64,000 bases of DNA from an uncultured Clostridia bacterium (GCA_945912145.1 CAMEBF010000001.1:496001-560000); one strand, 5' to 3'; positions 41,651-49,949 are shown, numbered from the stretch's first letter. A program made the numbers and translations. Notes: generated by a model from the sequence alone, not told the origin.

Positions 41651-42382
41651 ATGGATACCGAAAACACCGTTCGGTTTCTTTTCTGCGGAGACTGTTCGCT
41701 TTCCGTCGAATTCGGGAACGAAATCAGTCCCGACTGCAACAATCGCATAAGAGGTCTTACGGATGCGCTCACAAAAAAACCGATTCGCGGCATTTCCGAG
41801 TGTATCCCGACTTACCGTTCGCTGCTTATCAACTACGATCCGGGTGTGATAAGCGGCGACAGCCTTATTCTCAAAATAAAAAAGCGACTGTCTGCCCTTT
41901 CGGATGTTTCCGACGGACAAAAGAATATTATCGTCATTCCCGTCTGTTATGACGGCGAATTTGCGCCGGATATGGACAATGTCTGCTCACACGCGAAGCT
42001 GTCGAAAGAAGAAGTCGTCAGGATTCATTCGGGGCGTGATTACCTCATCTATATGCTCGGCTTCCTGCCCGGCTTCCCCTATCTCGGCGGTCTCGATGAG
42101 CGCATCCACACGCCGCGTCTTGAATCTCCGCGAACGACCATTCCTGCCGGCAGCGTCGGTATCGGCGGCAAGCAGACGGGTATTTATCCGCTGGCATCTC
42201 CCGGCGGCTGGCAGCTTATCGGCCGCACACCGCTCAAGCCCTATGACCCCGAACGGGAAGAGCCGTTTCTCTACGCCGCAGGGGATTATATCCGCTTCAA
42301 GCCCGTCTCTTTACAGGAATATGACAGCATCAAAGCGCAGTGCGACAACGGAACCTACAAGGTCGAAAGGATAAAGGAGTAG
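41651..42382 (+). CDS. pxpB: 5-Oxoprolinase subunit PxpB (KipI family)
   Basis: ATP-dependent ring opening of 5-oxoproline needs PxpA, PxpB and PxpC. The 243-residue product shows the PxpB blocks YDPGVISG, YLIYMLGFLPGFPYLGGLDE, RTTIPAGSVGIGGKQTGIYP and SPGGWQLIGRTP. It lies directly before pxpC (2-base gap). Confidence 0.93.
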   Translation: MDTENTVRFLFCGDCSLSVEFGNEISPDCNNRIRGLTDALTKKPIRGISECIPTYRSLLINYDPGVISGDSLILKIKKRLSALSDVSDGQKNIIVIPVCYDGEFAPDMDNVCSHAKLSKEEVVRIHSGRDYLIYMLGFLPGFPYLGGLDERIHTPRLESPRTTIPAGSVGIGGKQTGIYPLASPGGWQLIGRTPLKPYDPEREEPFLYAAGDYIRFKPVSLQEYDSIKAQCDNGTYKVERIKE

Positions 42383-42384
42383 CT

Positions 42385-43329
42385 ATGGGACTGAAAATCA
42401 CATCGCCCGGTTTGCTGACGACGGTGCAGGATCTCGGTCGCTTCGGTCTGATGGCAAAGGGTTTTTCGCAGTCGGGCGCGATGGACGCCGACGCCTTTCT
42501 GACAGCAAACCGCCTGCTTTCCAACAACGATTCTGAGGGCGCGCTCGAAATGACGCTGATGGGTATCTCGGGAGAATTCACCGAGGACTGCGTGATCGCC
42601 GTCACAGGCGCGGACATGGGTTGGCAACTCAACGATAAAGAGCTGATTCGCTATCAAGCAACCGAAGTCAAAAAAGGCGACAAAATCAAATCAACTGCCG
42701 CGAAAAACGGCATGAGAGCGTATCTGGCTGTTGCCGGAGGCTTCGACATTCCTGTTGTACTGGGCAGTTATTCCACCAATCTGAAATGCGGCATCGGCGG
42801 TTTTCACGGACGCAAAATTCAAACAGGAGACGAGTTGCCGTTCCGATTTGAAAGAGGTCAGCTTCTCGCGAAATACAAGGGAACGTCGGAGATCCCGACA
42901 TACGACGACGAGGAAATCACCGTTCGCGTCGTCTTAGGACCGCAGGATGATTATTTTACCGAAGACGGAAAAAAGACGTTTTTGTCATCGCCCTACACGG
43001 TCACGATGGAATCCGACCGCATGGGCATTCGTCTCGACGGCGAAAAAATCGAAGCCACAGACGGCGTCGATATCATTTCCGACGGTATCGCCTTAGGCTC
43101 TGTGCAGATTCCGTCCTCCGGCAAACCCATCATCATGATGGCAGACCGACAGACGACCGGCGGCTACGCCAAGATTGCGACCGTCATTTCGGTGGATATT
43201 CCAAAAATAGCGCAGACAAAGCCCGGCGCAAAGCTGTATTTCAAGGCGGTTTCTCCCGCCGAAGCGCAAAAAATTTACAAAAGACACAAACGCGAGCTGG
43301 CATGGCTCGAGTATCGACTTTTATTCTGA
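42385..43329 (+). CDS. pxpC: 5-Oxoprolinase subunit PxpC (KipA family)
   Basis: A 314-residue biotin-dependent-carboxylase-like protein: TSPGLLTTVQDLGRFG at the start, SGAMDADAFLTANRLL, YLAVAGGFDIPVVLGS, then VLGPQDDYFTEDG and SDGIALGSVQIPSSGKPII. ATG at 42385 is chosen because GGAG precedes it and the frame further upstream lies inside pxpB. Confidence 0.94.
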   Translation: MGLKITSPGLLTTVQDLGRFGLMAKGFSQSGAMDADAFLTANRLLSNNDSEGALEMTLMGISGEFTEDCVIAVTGADMGWQLNDKELIRYQATEVKKGDKIKSTAAKNGMRAYLAVAGGFDIPVVLGSYSTNLKCGIGGFHGRKIQTGDELPFRFERGQLLAKYKGTSEIPTYDDEEITVRVVLGPQDDYFTEDGKKTFLSSPYTVTMESDRMGIRLDGEKIEATDGVDIISDGIALGSVQIPSSGKPIIMMADRQTTGGYAKIATVISVDIPKIAQTKPGAKLYFKAVSPAEAQKIYKRHKRELAWLEYRLLF

Positions 43330-43341
43330 CAGGTGATTGAC

Positions 43342-44130
43342 ATGACAGATTATTCACGCTATTCGCCCAAAGAGGTGCGCAAGCTTATCCGCGACGGCGA
43401 AATCACGTACCATACCTCGGGTATGTGCGACGGATACGCGCAGGCGAACCTCTGCATTCTCCCCTTTTCCGACGCCTATGATTTTCTGCTCTTTACGCAG
43501 CGGAATCCCAAGTCCTGTCCGATCTTAGAGGTCGGAGACGTCGGCAGCCGTCTGATCAAAACGATGGCAGACAATGCGGACGTCGCCAAAGACATTCCGA
43601 AATACCGCGTTTACAAAAACGGCGTGCTGACGGAAGAACGCACCGATATTGCCGATCTGTGGCAGGACGATTTCGTCTATTTTCTGATCGGCTGCAGCTT
43701 TTCGTTTGAATCGGAGCTGCTCGCGTCGGATATTCCCGTCCGTCATATTGAAAAGGGATGCAACGTCCCGATGTTCCTGACCAATATCGACTGTGAGCCC
43801 GCCGGCAAATTCCACGGCAAGCTCGTCGTCAGTATGCGGCCGATTCCGTCCTCTCTTGTCGCGAAAGCGTCTGCCGTCACGGCGCAGATGCCTCGTGTTC
43901 ACGGTGCGCCGATTCATGTCGGCAACCCCGAAGCCATCGGCATTAAGGACGTGATGAAGCCCGATTTCGGCGACCCCGTCCCGTTTTATGACGGCGAAAT
44001 TCCCGTTTTCTGGTGCTGCGGCGTCACACCGCAATCCGTCGTGATGAGCTCAAAGCCGTCCATCGCGATCACGCACGCGCCGGGACATATGTTTATTACG
44101 GACGTGAAAAACACGTCGCTGAAATACTAA
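43342..44130 (+). CDS. YcsI-like putative hydro-lyase (DUF1445)
   Basis: A 262-residue protein of the D-glutamate cyclase/DUF1445 family: GMCDGYAQANLCILP at about 24-38, FQRNPKSCPILEVGD-like (FTQRNPKSCPILEVGD), FLIGCSFSFESELL, VVSMRPIPSS and WCCGVTPQSV. In B. subtilis ycsI lies with the pxp genes. A mammalian relative is D-glutamate cyclase, which turns D-Glu into 5-oxo-D-proline. With a D-amino-acid transaminase in the same operon that activity is attractive but inferred. Confidence 0.88.
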   Translation: MTDYSRYSPKEVRKLIRDGEITYHTSGMCDGYAQANLCILPFSDAYDFLLFTQRNPKSCPILEVGDVGSRLIKTMADNADVAKDIPKYRVYKNGVLTEERTDIADLWQDDFVYFLIGCSFSFESELLASDIPVRHIEKGCNVPMFLTNIDCEPAGKFHGKLVVSMRPIPSSLVAKASAVTAQMPRVHGAPIHVGNPEAIGIKDVMKPDFGDPVPFYDGEIPVFWCCGVTPQSVVMSSKPSIAITHAPGHMFITDVKNTSLKY

Positions 44131-44142
44131 GGAGGAAGAGCT

Positions 44143-44913
44143 ATGCTGAAAGTTGACCTGAACTGCGATCTGGGCGAGAGCTTCGGCGCGTACACCATAG
44201 GTCTTGATTCCGCCGTTATTCCCTTTATCTCGTCGGCCAACGTCGCCTGCGGCTATCATGCGTCGGATCCCGTCGTGATGAGCAAGACCGTCGCCATGTG
44301 CCGCGAAAACGGCGTAGCAGTCGGCGCGCACCCCGGATTTCCCGATCTGATGGGCTTCGGTCGGCGCAATATGAATGTCTCTCCCGCTGACGCCAAAGCC
44401 TATGTGATGTACCAGATCGGCGCGCTTGACGCTTTCTGCAAGGCGAACGGCATGACGATTCAGCACGTCAAACCGCACGGCGCGCTCTACAACATGGCCG
44501 GTAAAGACTATGCCTTGGCAAAAGCGATCTGCGAGGGTATTTACGAAGTCAATCCCAACTATATTCTGCTCGGTCTTTCGGGTAGCAATCTGATCAAAGC
44601 TGCCGAGGACACCGGTCTAAGAGCGGCAAAAGAAGTCTTTGCCGACCGCGGTTACATGGACGACGGTTCTCTCGTTCCCAGAACACAGCCCGGTGCTATG
44701 GTGACGGACGAAGACGTGATGATCCGCCGTGTGATCGGCATGGTCAAGGATGGCACCGTCGAAACCGTTTCGGGCAAAATCATTCCCATTCGCGCCGATT
44801 CCGTGTGCGTTCACGGTGACGGCGAAAAAGCGGTGGCGTTCGTGCAGCGCATTCGCAGCGAACTGACTGCGGCAGGCGTTACCATCGCCTCCATACAGGA
44901 TATTTTAGAATAA
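44143..44913 (+). CDS. pxpA: 5-Oxoprolinase subunit PxpA (LamB/YcsF family)
   Basis: A 256-residue TIM-barrel-like protein: VDLNCDLGESFGAYTIG at the N-terminus, SSANVACGYHASDP, GAHPGFPDLMGFGRR, QHVKPHGALYNM and EVFADRGYMDDGSLVPR. It has full family length and a GGAGGA site. Together with PxpB and PxpC it forms a complete oxoprolinase. Confidence 0.95.
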   Translation: MLKVDLNCDLGESFGAYTIGLDSAVIPFISSANVACGYHASDPVVMSKTVAMCRENGVAVGAHPGFPDLMGFGRRNMNVSPADAKAYVMYQIGALDAFCKANGMTIQHVKPHGALYNMAGKDYALAKAICEGIYEVNPNYILLGLSGSNLIKAAEDTGLRAAKEVFADRGYMDDGSLVPRTQPGAMVTDEDVMIRRVIGMVKDGTVETVSGKIIPIRADSVCVHGDGEKAVAFVQRIRSELTAAGVTIASIQDILE

Positions 44914-44926
44914 GAAGTGACCCCAA

Positions 44927-46084
44927 TTGAATAAGTATATCAGAACTTTCGCCGAAATCAATTTGGACGCGATTGAACATAATTTTAACGAGCTGAAAAA
45001 CTGCGTTGAGGATAACATAAAACTCTGCGCCGTTATCAAAGCGGACGGATACGGTCACGGCGCCGTGCCGCTTGCAAAACTCTTGCAGGACAAGGCGGAT
45101 TATTTTGCCGTTGCAACGGCAGACGAAGCCATCGAGCTTCGCAATGCCGGCATCAAAAATCCGATTCTCATTCTCTCTTACACCCATGTCGATGATGCTC
45201 AAGCGCTGATCACAAACAACGTCTGCATGACGGTATTCAGCCTCGACGCCGCTGAAAAGCTCGAAAAAGAGGCGACACGGCTCGGCAAGAACGCGCTCAT
45301 TCACATCGCCATCGACACCGGCATGACACGCATCGGCTTTGCGCTGAACGACAGCTCCGTACAGGATATTCTGGCAATTCAAAATCTGCCGCACATCAGT
45401 ATTCAAGGCGTTTTCTCGCATTATGCCTGCGCCGATATGACGGATAAATCCACGTCGGCCATGCAGACAAAGCGGTACTGCGATTTCGTCAAAAAATGTG
45501 AAGACGCCGGCGTCCTCTTTCCGATTCATCATCTGTGCAATTCCGCCGGAATCTCGGAATTTGACAAACACTTTGACATGGTTCGTATGGGCATTTCGCT
45601 CTACGGTCTGTACCCGTCCGACGAAATCGATCAGACAAAAATCGATCTGCATCCCGCAATGACCTACAAAAGCCATGTGACGCACGTCAAGGACGTTCCC
45701 GCAGGCGAAGGCATCAGCTACGGTCACACCTATAAGACGACCGAAACTCGCCGCATCGCGACCGTCTCCGCCGGTTATGCGGACGGCTACCCGAGAGCCC
45801 TTTCCAATCAGGGGAAAGTCATTGTCAGAGGGCAGTACGCGCCCATCGTCGGCAGAGTGTGCATGGATCAGTTTATGATTGATGTGACGGACATTCCGGA
45901 CGTTGCCGTTGACGATGAAGTTATTCTCTGGGGCAGCGACAACGGTCTGACCGTTTCCGCCGAAGAGGTCGGCGCGATGTCAATGAGCTTTAACTATGAG
46001 ATCGTCTGCGGCGTCTCAAGACGCATTCCGCGCGTCTATAAAAAGAACGAAAAAACCGTGCAGGTCGTCAATTACCTGCGCTGA
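44927..46084 (+). CDS. alr: Alanine racemase
   Basis: PLP enzyme making D-alanine for peptidoglycan (385 residues). The PLP lysine is in LCAVIKADGYGHGAVP (about residue 39), the catalytic tyrosine side in EGISYGHTYKT, plus GYADGYPRALSNQG and GRVCMDQFMIDVTD. It starts with TTG 13 bases after pxpA, so it belongs to the operon. The TTG start may keep its level low. Confidence 0.95.
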   Translation: MNKYIRTFAEINLDAIEHNFNELKNCVEDNIKLCAVIKADGYGHGAVPLAKLLQDKADYFAVATADEAIELRNAGIKNPILILSYTHVDDAQALITNNVCMTVFSLDAAEKLEKEATRLGKNALIHIAIDTGMTRIGFALNDSSVQDILAIQNLPHISIQGVFSHYACADMTDKSTSAMQTKRYCDFVKKCEDAGVLFPIHHLCNSAGISEFDKHFDMVRMGISLYGLYPSDEIDQTKIDLHPAMTYKSHVTHVKDVPAGEGISYGHTYKTTETRRIATVSAGYADGYPRALSNQGKVIVRGQYAPIVGRVCMDQFMIDVTDIPDVAVDDEVILWGSDNGLTVSAEEVGAMSMSFNYEIVCGVSRRIPRVYKKNEKTVQVVNYLR

Positions 46085-46110
46085 AAACTTCCCAAGCAAT
46101 CGGAGATTTT

Positions 46111-47103
46111 ATGGAAAAAGAAAAAAAGTTAACCATCCTCAGCCCGTTTCTGCTGGTGCTCGCCGCGCTGATCTGGGGTATCTCGTTCGTCGCGCAGAGT
46201 GAGGGAGACGACATCGGTTCGTTCACCTTTCAGGGAATCCGCTGTCTTCTCGCCTGTTTCGCAATCTTTATCGTGATCCTCATTCGCGACAACACCGGCA
46301 AAGCGAAGCTGAGAAAGAAAAAATACCCAAACGCAAAAGAGTGGTTTAAGGATAACAAACTGCTGATCCGCGTCGGCATCATCTGCGGCATCGCGCTGAC
46401 GATCGCTAACAATCTGCAGCAGTTCGGCATCGGTATGCAGGGAAAGGAAACCTCGACAGGACGTGCCGCGTTCCTGACGGCTCTCTATATCATCATCGTC
46501 CCGCTGTTCGGAATTTTCTTCAAAAAGAAAGTCAAACTGACCGCATGGATCAGCGTCGCCGTCGCCGTTTTCGGGCTGTATCTGCTGTCCGTCAAACCCG
46601 GAGAGGGAATGTCTATTTCAACGGCAGATTTCGTGCTGATTCTCTGCGCTGTGGGATTTTCGGTGCAGATCATCACGGTGGATCGCTATTCCGCCGAGGT
46701 GGACGGCGTGAAACTCTCCTGCATTCAGTTCCTCATTGCCGGTGTCGTCTCGAGCATTCTTATGTTCATTTTTGAAAAGCCCGATCTGCATCAGATTCTC
46801 GGACAGGCGGTACCGCTCTTATACTCCGGCGTGATGTCCGGCGGCGTCGCTTTTACCTTGCAGATCATCGGTCAGAAACGCTGCAATCACGTCCTCGCGA
46901 GTCTGCTTATGAGCCTGGAATCAGTCTTTTCCGCACTCGCCGACTGGGTGATTCGTGGCAATACGATGAATCAGCGTGAAATTCTCGGTTGCGCAATCAT
47001 GTTCGCCGCCATTATTCTGGCTCAAATGCCCTCTTTACACAAAAAGAAAACACCAACAGTAACCGCCATCGGCGATGAAACGGAAAATGCAAAAAAATCT
47101 TAA
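46111..47103 (+). CDS. EamA/DMT-superfamily transporter
   Basis: A 330-residue membrane protein with ten predicted segments in two EamA repeats. LLVLAALIWGISFVAQSEG opens the first repeat and GMQGKETSTGRAAFLTALYIIIVPLFG its end; the second ends at MLFAAIILAQMP-like AIMFAAIILAQMPSL. Such proteins export amino acids and metabolites. It is the last gene of the aminotransferase-pxp-alr operon, so an amino-acid cargo is likely. Confidence 0.88.
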   Translation: MEKEKKLTILSPFLLVLAALIWGISFVAQSEGDDIGSFTFQGIRCLLACFAIFIVILIRDNTGKAKLRKKKYPNAKEWFKDNKLLIRVGIICGIALTIANNLQQFGIGMQGKETSTGRAAFLTALYIIIVPLFGIFFKKKVKLTAWISVAVAVFGLYLLSVKPGEGMSISTADFVLILCAVGFSVQIITVDRYSAEVDGVKLSCIQFLIAGVVSSILMFIFEKPDLHQILGQAVPLLYSGVMSGGVAFTLQIIGQKRCNHVLASLLMSLESVFSALADWVIRGNTMNQREILGCAIMFAAIILAQMPSLHKKKTPTVTAIGDETENAKKS

Positions 47104-47132
47104 AAAAAATCCAAGTTTTTTGCATTTACCAC

Positions 47133-47161
47133 TTGATTTTTCAGTTCGATTCCTATATAAT
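47133..47161 (+). promoter_or_regulatory. Promoter of the tRNA-Ser gene
   Basis: -35 TTGATT (47133-47138), 17-bp spacer, -10 TATAAT (47156-47161); the tRNA begins 38 bases downstream. Confidence 0.75.
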
Positions 47162-47198
47162 ATCTGAGTAAGTCAAGTGAATAACTTTTGACAAACAC

Positions 47199-47290
47199 GG
47201 AGAGTTGTCCGAGTTGGTCGAAGGAGCACGATTGGAAATCGTGTAATGGTCAAAAGCCATTCGAGGGTTCGAATCCCTTGCTCTCCGCCA
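47199..47290 (+). tRNA. tRNA-Ser (anticodon GGA)
   Basis: A class II tRNA of 92 nt including an encoded CCA. Acceptor arms GGAGAG and CTCTCC; anticodon stem CACGA/TCGTG around TTGGAAA, with GGA at 47234-47236. A long variable arm TAATGG/CCATTC and the T-loop GGTTCGAATCC are present. It reads UCC and UCU. Confidence 0.97.
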
Positions 47291-47291
47291 G

Positions 47292-47340
47292 AAAACACCA
47301 TAGATTGGCTATAATACGCCATTCTGTGGTGTTTTGTTTT
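47292..47340 (+). terminator. Terminator of tRNA-Ser
   Basis: AAAACACCA (47292-47300) pairs perfectly with TGGTGTTTT (47327-47335), with further pairing inside, then GTTTT. Confidence 0.85.
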
Positions 47341-47350
47341 ATTTTGTAAT

Positions 47351-47390
47351 TGCTTCAAATTGTTTCAAATTGCTTCAAATCGTTTCAAAA
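47351..47390. repeat. Four tandem 10-bp repeats downstream of tRNA-Ser
   Basis: Consecutive units TGCTTCAAAT, TGTTTCAAAT, TGCTTCAAAT, CGTTTCAAAA. They are followed at 47394-47411 by two copies of TGTCGTA four bases apart. Position after a tRNA 3-prime end and exact periodicity recall arm-type integrase sites, but no integrase gene is present. The rest of 47412-47508 shows no clear element. Confidence 0.7.
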
Positions 47391-47519
47391 ATCTGTCGTA
47401 ATAATGTCGTATTTTTTATATAGATATTTGTGTACGGAAAGTCGAATACTGCAATCACTTAAATTACTTAATCAGAATAACCTGTATATTTCTCCCCATA
47501 CTATGTCCGGGTGAAAAAT

Positions 47520-47723
47520 ATGAACAAAGATTTCAATCCTCTTGCCGATCTGCCGATGGGATTCGGTATGACGCTGATGCAGAATGAGAACGTGATGCGT
47601 CGGTTTGCCGCTATGAGCGACGAAGAGCAGAAGAGCGTACTCTCGCAAACGCACACCATTCAATCGAAAAAAGAAATGCAGGCGTTTGTCAATCATATGG
47701 GCGACAGCGGTGCTGTCCTGTGA
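47520..47723 (+). CDS. Small conserved-looking protein of unknown function (67 aa)
   Basis: A soluble, methionine-rich small protein: PMGFGMTLMQNENVMRRFA, then a SDEEQKS helix and HTIQSKKEMQAFVNHMG. Similar small proteins with GFGMALAQN and SKKEMQ blocks occur in other Clostridia as I recall, with no known role. ATG 47520 follows GGGTGA; GTG 47511 is an alternative giving 70 residues. It has its own terminator, which supports a real gene. No promoter is obvious. Confidence 0.7.
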   Translation: MNKDFNPLADLPMGFGMTLMQNENVMRRFAAMSDEEQKSVLSQTHTIQSKKEMQAFVNHMGDSGAVL

Positions 47724-47734
47724 GAAAAACGAAA

Positions 47735-47765
47735 CCGGGTCGCGTCAAGCGATCCGGCTTTTCTT
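47735..47765 (+). terminator. Terminator after the 67-aa gene
   Basis: CCGGGTCGC (47735-47743) pairs with GCGATCCGG (47749-47757), 9 bp with one wobble, loop GTCAA, then CTTTTCTT. The minus-strand gene converging here may share it. Confidence 0.85.
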
Positions 47766-48378
47766 AATTTCGATGGTCAAGCATTTTTCGATAGCGGTCT
47801 TCGATCAGGGTTTCCGCACCCTCGATCACGGTTTTTAAGAATTGCGGTTCTATATCGTAGGCGCTTTCGGGCGCTTTTTCATTCTGGCGTTTGCCTGAAA
47901 ACATCTTATCGAGCACATGCGACGCTAAAATATCGCCGTCGCGGATATCGAGTGAGAACCACTCTTTATCGGAAACGCCGTATTTTACACTCAGAAGCGC
48001 AAAACGATAAACGGAGAGGAGCATTTCCTCTTTCAATCGATTTTCGGCAGTATCGCCGGACGCGCTGAGCTTTTCACACAGATCGACAAGTGCGCGGATC
48101 AGCGTTTTCATGCGGAGTTCGGTGTCAGTCGGCAGTTCGCTGTCATTCTCGAGGTCATTCAGGCCGTGACGGTTATCGGTAAGCCCTAAGAGATAGTCCG
48201 CCGTTACGTCATAATAGTCGCAGGCGCGTTTGAGAAAATCAAGCCCGCATTCGCGGATTCCTTTTTCATAATGCGACAACAGCGCCTGCGAAACGCCGAG
48301 GCACGACGCCGCTTCTTTCTGACTCAAGTTTTTTTCTTTGCGTAAATCCGCAAGCCGCAAGGCAAAATTTGCGCTCAT
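47764..48378 (-). CDS. XRE-family transcription regulator
   Basis: A 204-residue regulator. Residues 5-65 form an XRE HTH (LADLRKEKNLSQKEAASCLG, then ALLSHYEKGIRECGLDFL and YYDVTADYLLGLTD). The remaining 130 residues are mostly helical, without a known ligand motif. It is divergent from the histidine-phosphatase homologue, with an inverted repeat over both promoters, so it is likely to repress itself and the neighbour. Confidence 0.88.
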   Translation of the reverse strand: MSANFALRLADLRKEKNLSQKEAASCLGVSQALLSHYEKGIRECGLDFLKRACDYYDVTADYLLGLTDNRHGLNDLENDSELPTDTELRMKTLIRALVDLCEKLSASGDTAENRLKEEMLLSVYRFALLSVKYGVSDKEWFSLDIRDGDILASHVLDKMFSGKRQNEKAPESAYDIEPQFLKTVIEGAETLIEDRYRKMLDHRN

Positions 48379-48381
48379 CTC

Positions 48382-48440
48382 TTGACACCCCGTGTTCGAT
48401 GTTGTATGATTATTTTACAACATTTGAAACATTTTGTAAA
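48382..48440. promoter_or_regulatory. Divergent overlapping promoters with a shared inverted repeat
   Basis: Plus strand: -35 TTGACA (48382-48387), 17-bp spacer, -10 TATGAT (48405-48410). Minus strand: -35 TTTACA (48440-48435), 17-bp spacer, -10 TAAAAT (48417-48412). The perfect inverted repeat ATGTTGTA (48399-48406) / TACAACAT (48416-48423), spacer 9, covers both -10 elements. This is an operator-like layout for the XRE regulator. Confidence 0.75.
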
Positions 48441-48452
48441 GGACAAAAGCGC

Positions 48453-49145
48453 ATGAAAACTTATAAAATATATCTGATCCGAAACGGTTTGACGCAGGGT
48501 TCGATTGAGGGACGATACATCGGTCACACGGACGAAGACCTGTGTGAAACGGGTCGCAAGCAGATAATCGAGCTGGCAACGACGGGCTATTTCCCTGAGG
48601 TCGAAGCCGTTTTTTCCAGTCCCCTGAAACGCTGCGTACAAACGGCGAAGCTGATCTATCCCGACAAAGAGCCGATTCTTATGAAAGAGCTGATGGAATG
48701 CGATTTCGGCGAATTTGAAGGCATGACCGCCGACGAACTGGCAAACGAGCCGACCTTCAAAGACTGGCTCAAGGGCGGCAAAGATGCAGCCCCTCCGTTC
48801 GGCGAATCGAACGGAGACTTCAGCACACGCGTCTGCAACGGCTTTATCCGGATTATAGACGGCATTCTCAAAAGCGGGACAAGAGAATGCGCCATTGTGA
48901 CGCACGGCGGCATCATTATGACCATCCTTGCCGCGTTCGGACTTCCCGAAGCCCCGATGACCGACTGGCGCGTCCCCTCCGGCTGCGGCTATACGCTGAA
49001 TCTCGACGCCGGCATCTGGTCGCGTGTGCGCAAAATCGAAGTCATCGACGAAATCCCCTATACCATTCGTGAAGACAGCGACGACTGGGCGTCCGACGGC
49101 AGCGATTTCTTCTGGCACGACTACGAAGAGGATAATGAAGAATAA
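48453..49145 (+). CDS. Histidine phosphatase-family protein with substituted catalytic His
   Basis: A 230-residue phosphoglycerate-mutase-like protein. Family features: EGRYIGHTDEDLCETGRKQ, FSSPLKRCVQTAKLIYP, ECDFGEFEGMTADEL and the second catalytic His in IVTHGGIIM. The N-terminal motif, however, reads LIRNGLTQG where active members have RHG. The codon at that position is AAC, so the phosphate-accepting His is Asn. It is either inactive as a phosphatase or a binding or regulatory protein. ATG 48453 follows AAAGGA; the frame is open further upstream. Acidic C-terminus. Confidence 0.85.
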   Translation: MKTYKIYLIRNGLTQGSIEGRYIGHTDEDLCETGRKQIIELATTGYFPEVEAVFSSPLKRCVQTAKLIYPDKEPILMKELMECDFGEFEGMTADELANEPTFKDWLKGGKDAAPPFGESNGDFSTRVCNGFIRIIDGILKSGTRECAIVTHGGIIMTILAAFGLPEAPMTDWRVPSGCGYTLNLDAGIWSRVRKIEVIDEIPYTIREDSDDWASDGSDFFWHDYEEDNEE

Positions 49146-49186
49146 AAAAATACGGAGAAGCCGTCAGGCCTTCTCCGCTTTTTTTG
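49144..49186. terminator. Bidirectional terminator between convergent genes
   Basis: CGGAGAAG (49153-49160) pairs with CTTCTCCG (49170-49177), extended by CC/GG, with A7 before and T7 after. It ends both the histidine-phosphatase homologue (plus) and the VTT-domain gene (minus). Confidence 0.9.
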
Positions 49187-49949
49187 CAGTAATCCGGGAA
49201 TAAATCGCCGCGCTGCCAAGTCCCACGATCGCGGTACCAATAAATACCGCAGCTGCGAGAAGCAGGTTATTGCTTTCCAATGCGCTTCCGCACCATGTCG
49301 ACGTGATAACAGAGGGAATCCTTGCGATCGTCGTCAGTACCATGAACAGGACGATATTTTCGTCCGTCAGCGCAATCAGATAGGTGATAACATCCTTCGG
49401 CGTGCTCGGGATCAGATAGATGATAAAGAGCGTAATATTTAAATTTTTCTTATTCTGCAAAAATGAGAGAGATTCGATTTTCTTTCTCGGAACAAAAAGC
49501 TCAACTAACTTTATGCCGAATTTTTTGGTCAGAGCGATAATGACCAACGAACCGATGAACTGCCCAAACAGGCAATAGAACAGACCTCCCCATATGCCAT
49601 ACAGATAACCCGCCGCGATTTCAAGCGGTTCACCCGGGATAATCTTGACGACTGTCTGCACGGCGCGGATCGTGACAAAGACAACCTTTCCCCATACGCC
49701 GAAGCTGTCGATCCATGCGTTGAACGCCGCTCTGTCTTCCACAAAAAGGACAAGCTTCTGTCCGAGTGTAAAATAACAGATCACAATTGTCGTCAGCATT
49801 ATGCCGGAAATTGTAATGACTGCGATCCGTTTAGATCGGACGTTTTTTATCTCCGCAGCCGCTTCGTTCAATGTATTCCGGAAATCCATAATTTTGGCCG
49901 CACAGAAAGCGCGGAGGTGACTTTGTTTTTTTTCCGTCAGATCGTCCAT
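49164..49949 (-). CDS. TVP38/TMEM64 (VTT-domain) membrane protein
   Basis: A 261-residue DedA-like membrane protein with five to six segments. The VTT core shows IPGEPLEIAAGYLYGIWGGLFY and the later LFIIYLIPSTPKDVITYLI, with GSLVIIALTKKFG between. The superfamily includes flippases for undecaprenyl phosphate and phospholipids. It follows the GT8 gene by one base, so lipid-linked sugar handling is a reasonable but unproven guess. Confidence 0.9.
   Translation of the reverse strand: MDDLTEKKQSHLRAFCAAKIMDFRNTLNEAAAEIKNVRSKRIAVITISGIMLTTIVICYFTLGQKLVLFVEDRAAFNAWIDSFGVWGKVVFVTIRAVQTVVKIIPGEPLEIAAGYLYGIWGGLFYCLFGQFIGSLVIIALTKKFGIKLVELFVPRKKIESLSFLQNKKNLNITLFIIYLIPSTPKDVITYLIALTDENIVLFMVLTTIARIPSVITSTWCGSALESNNLLLAAAVFIGTAIVGLGSAAIYSRITAKKAEKA

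Noticed and set aside
48375-49118. Antisense frame of 247 codons over the histidine-phosphatase homologue
   Set aside because: The opposite strand has the clear family motifs, promoter and ribosome binding site.
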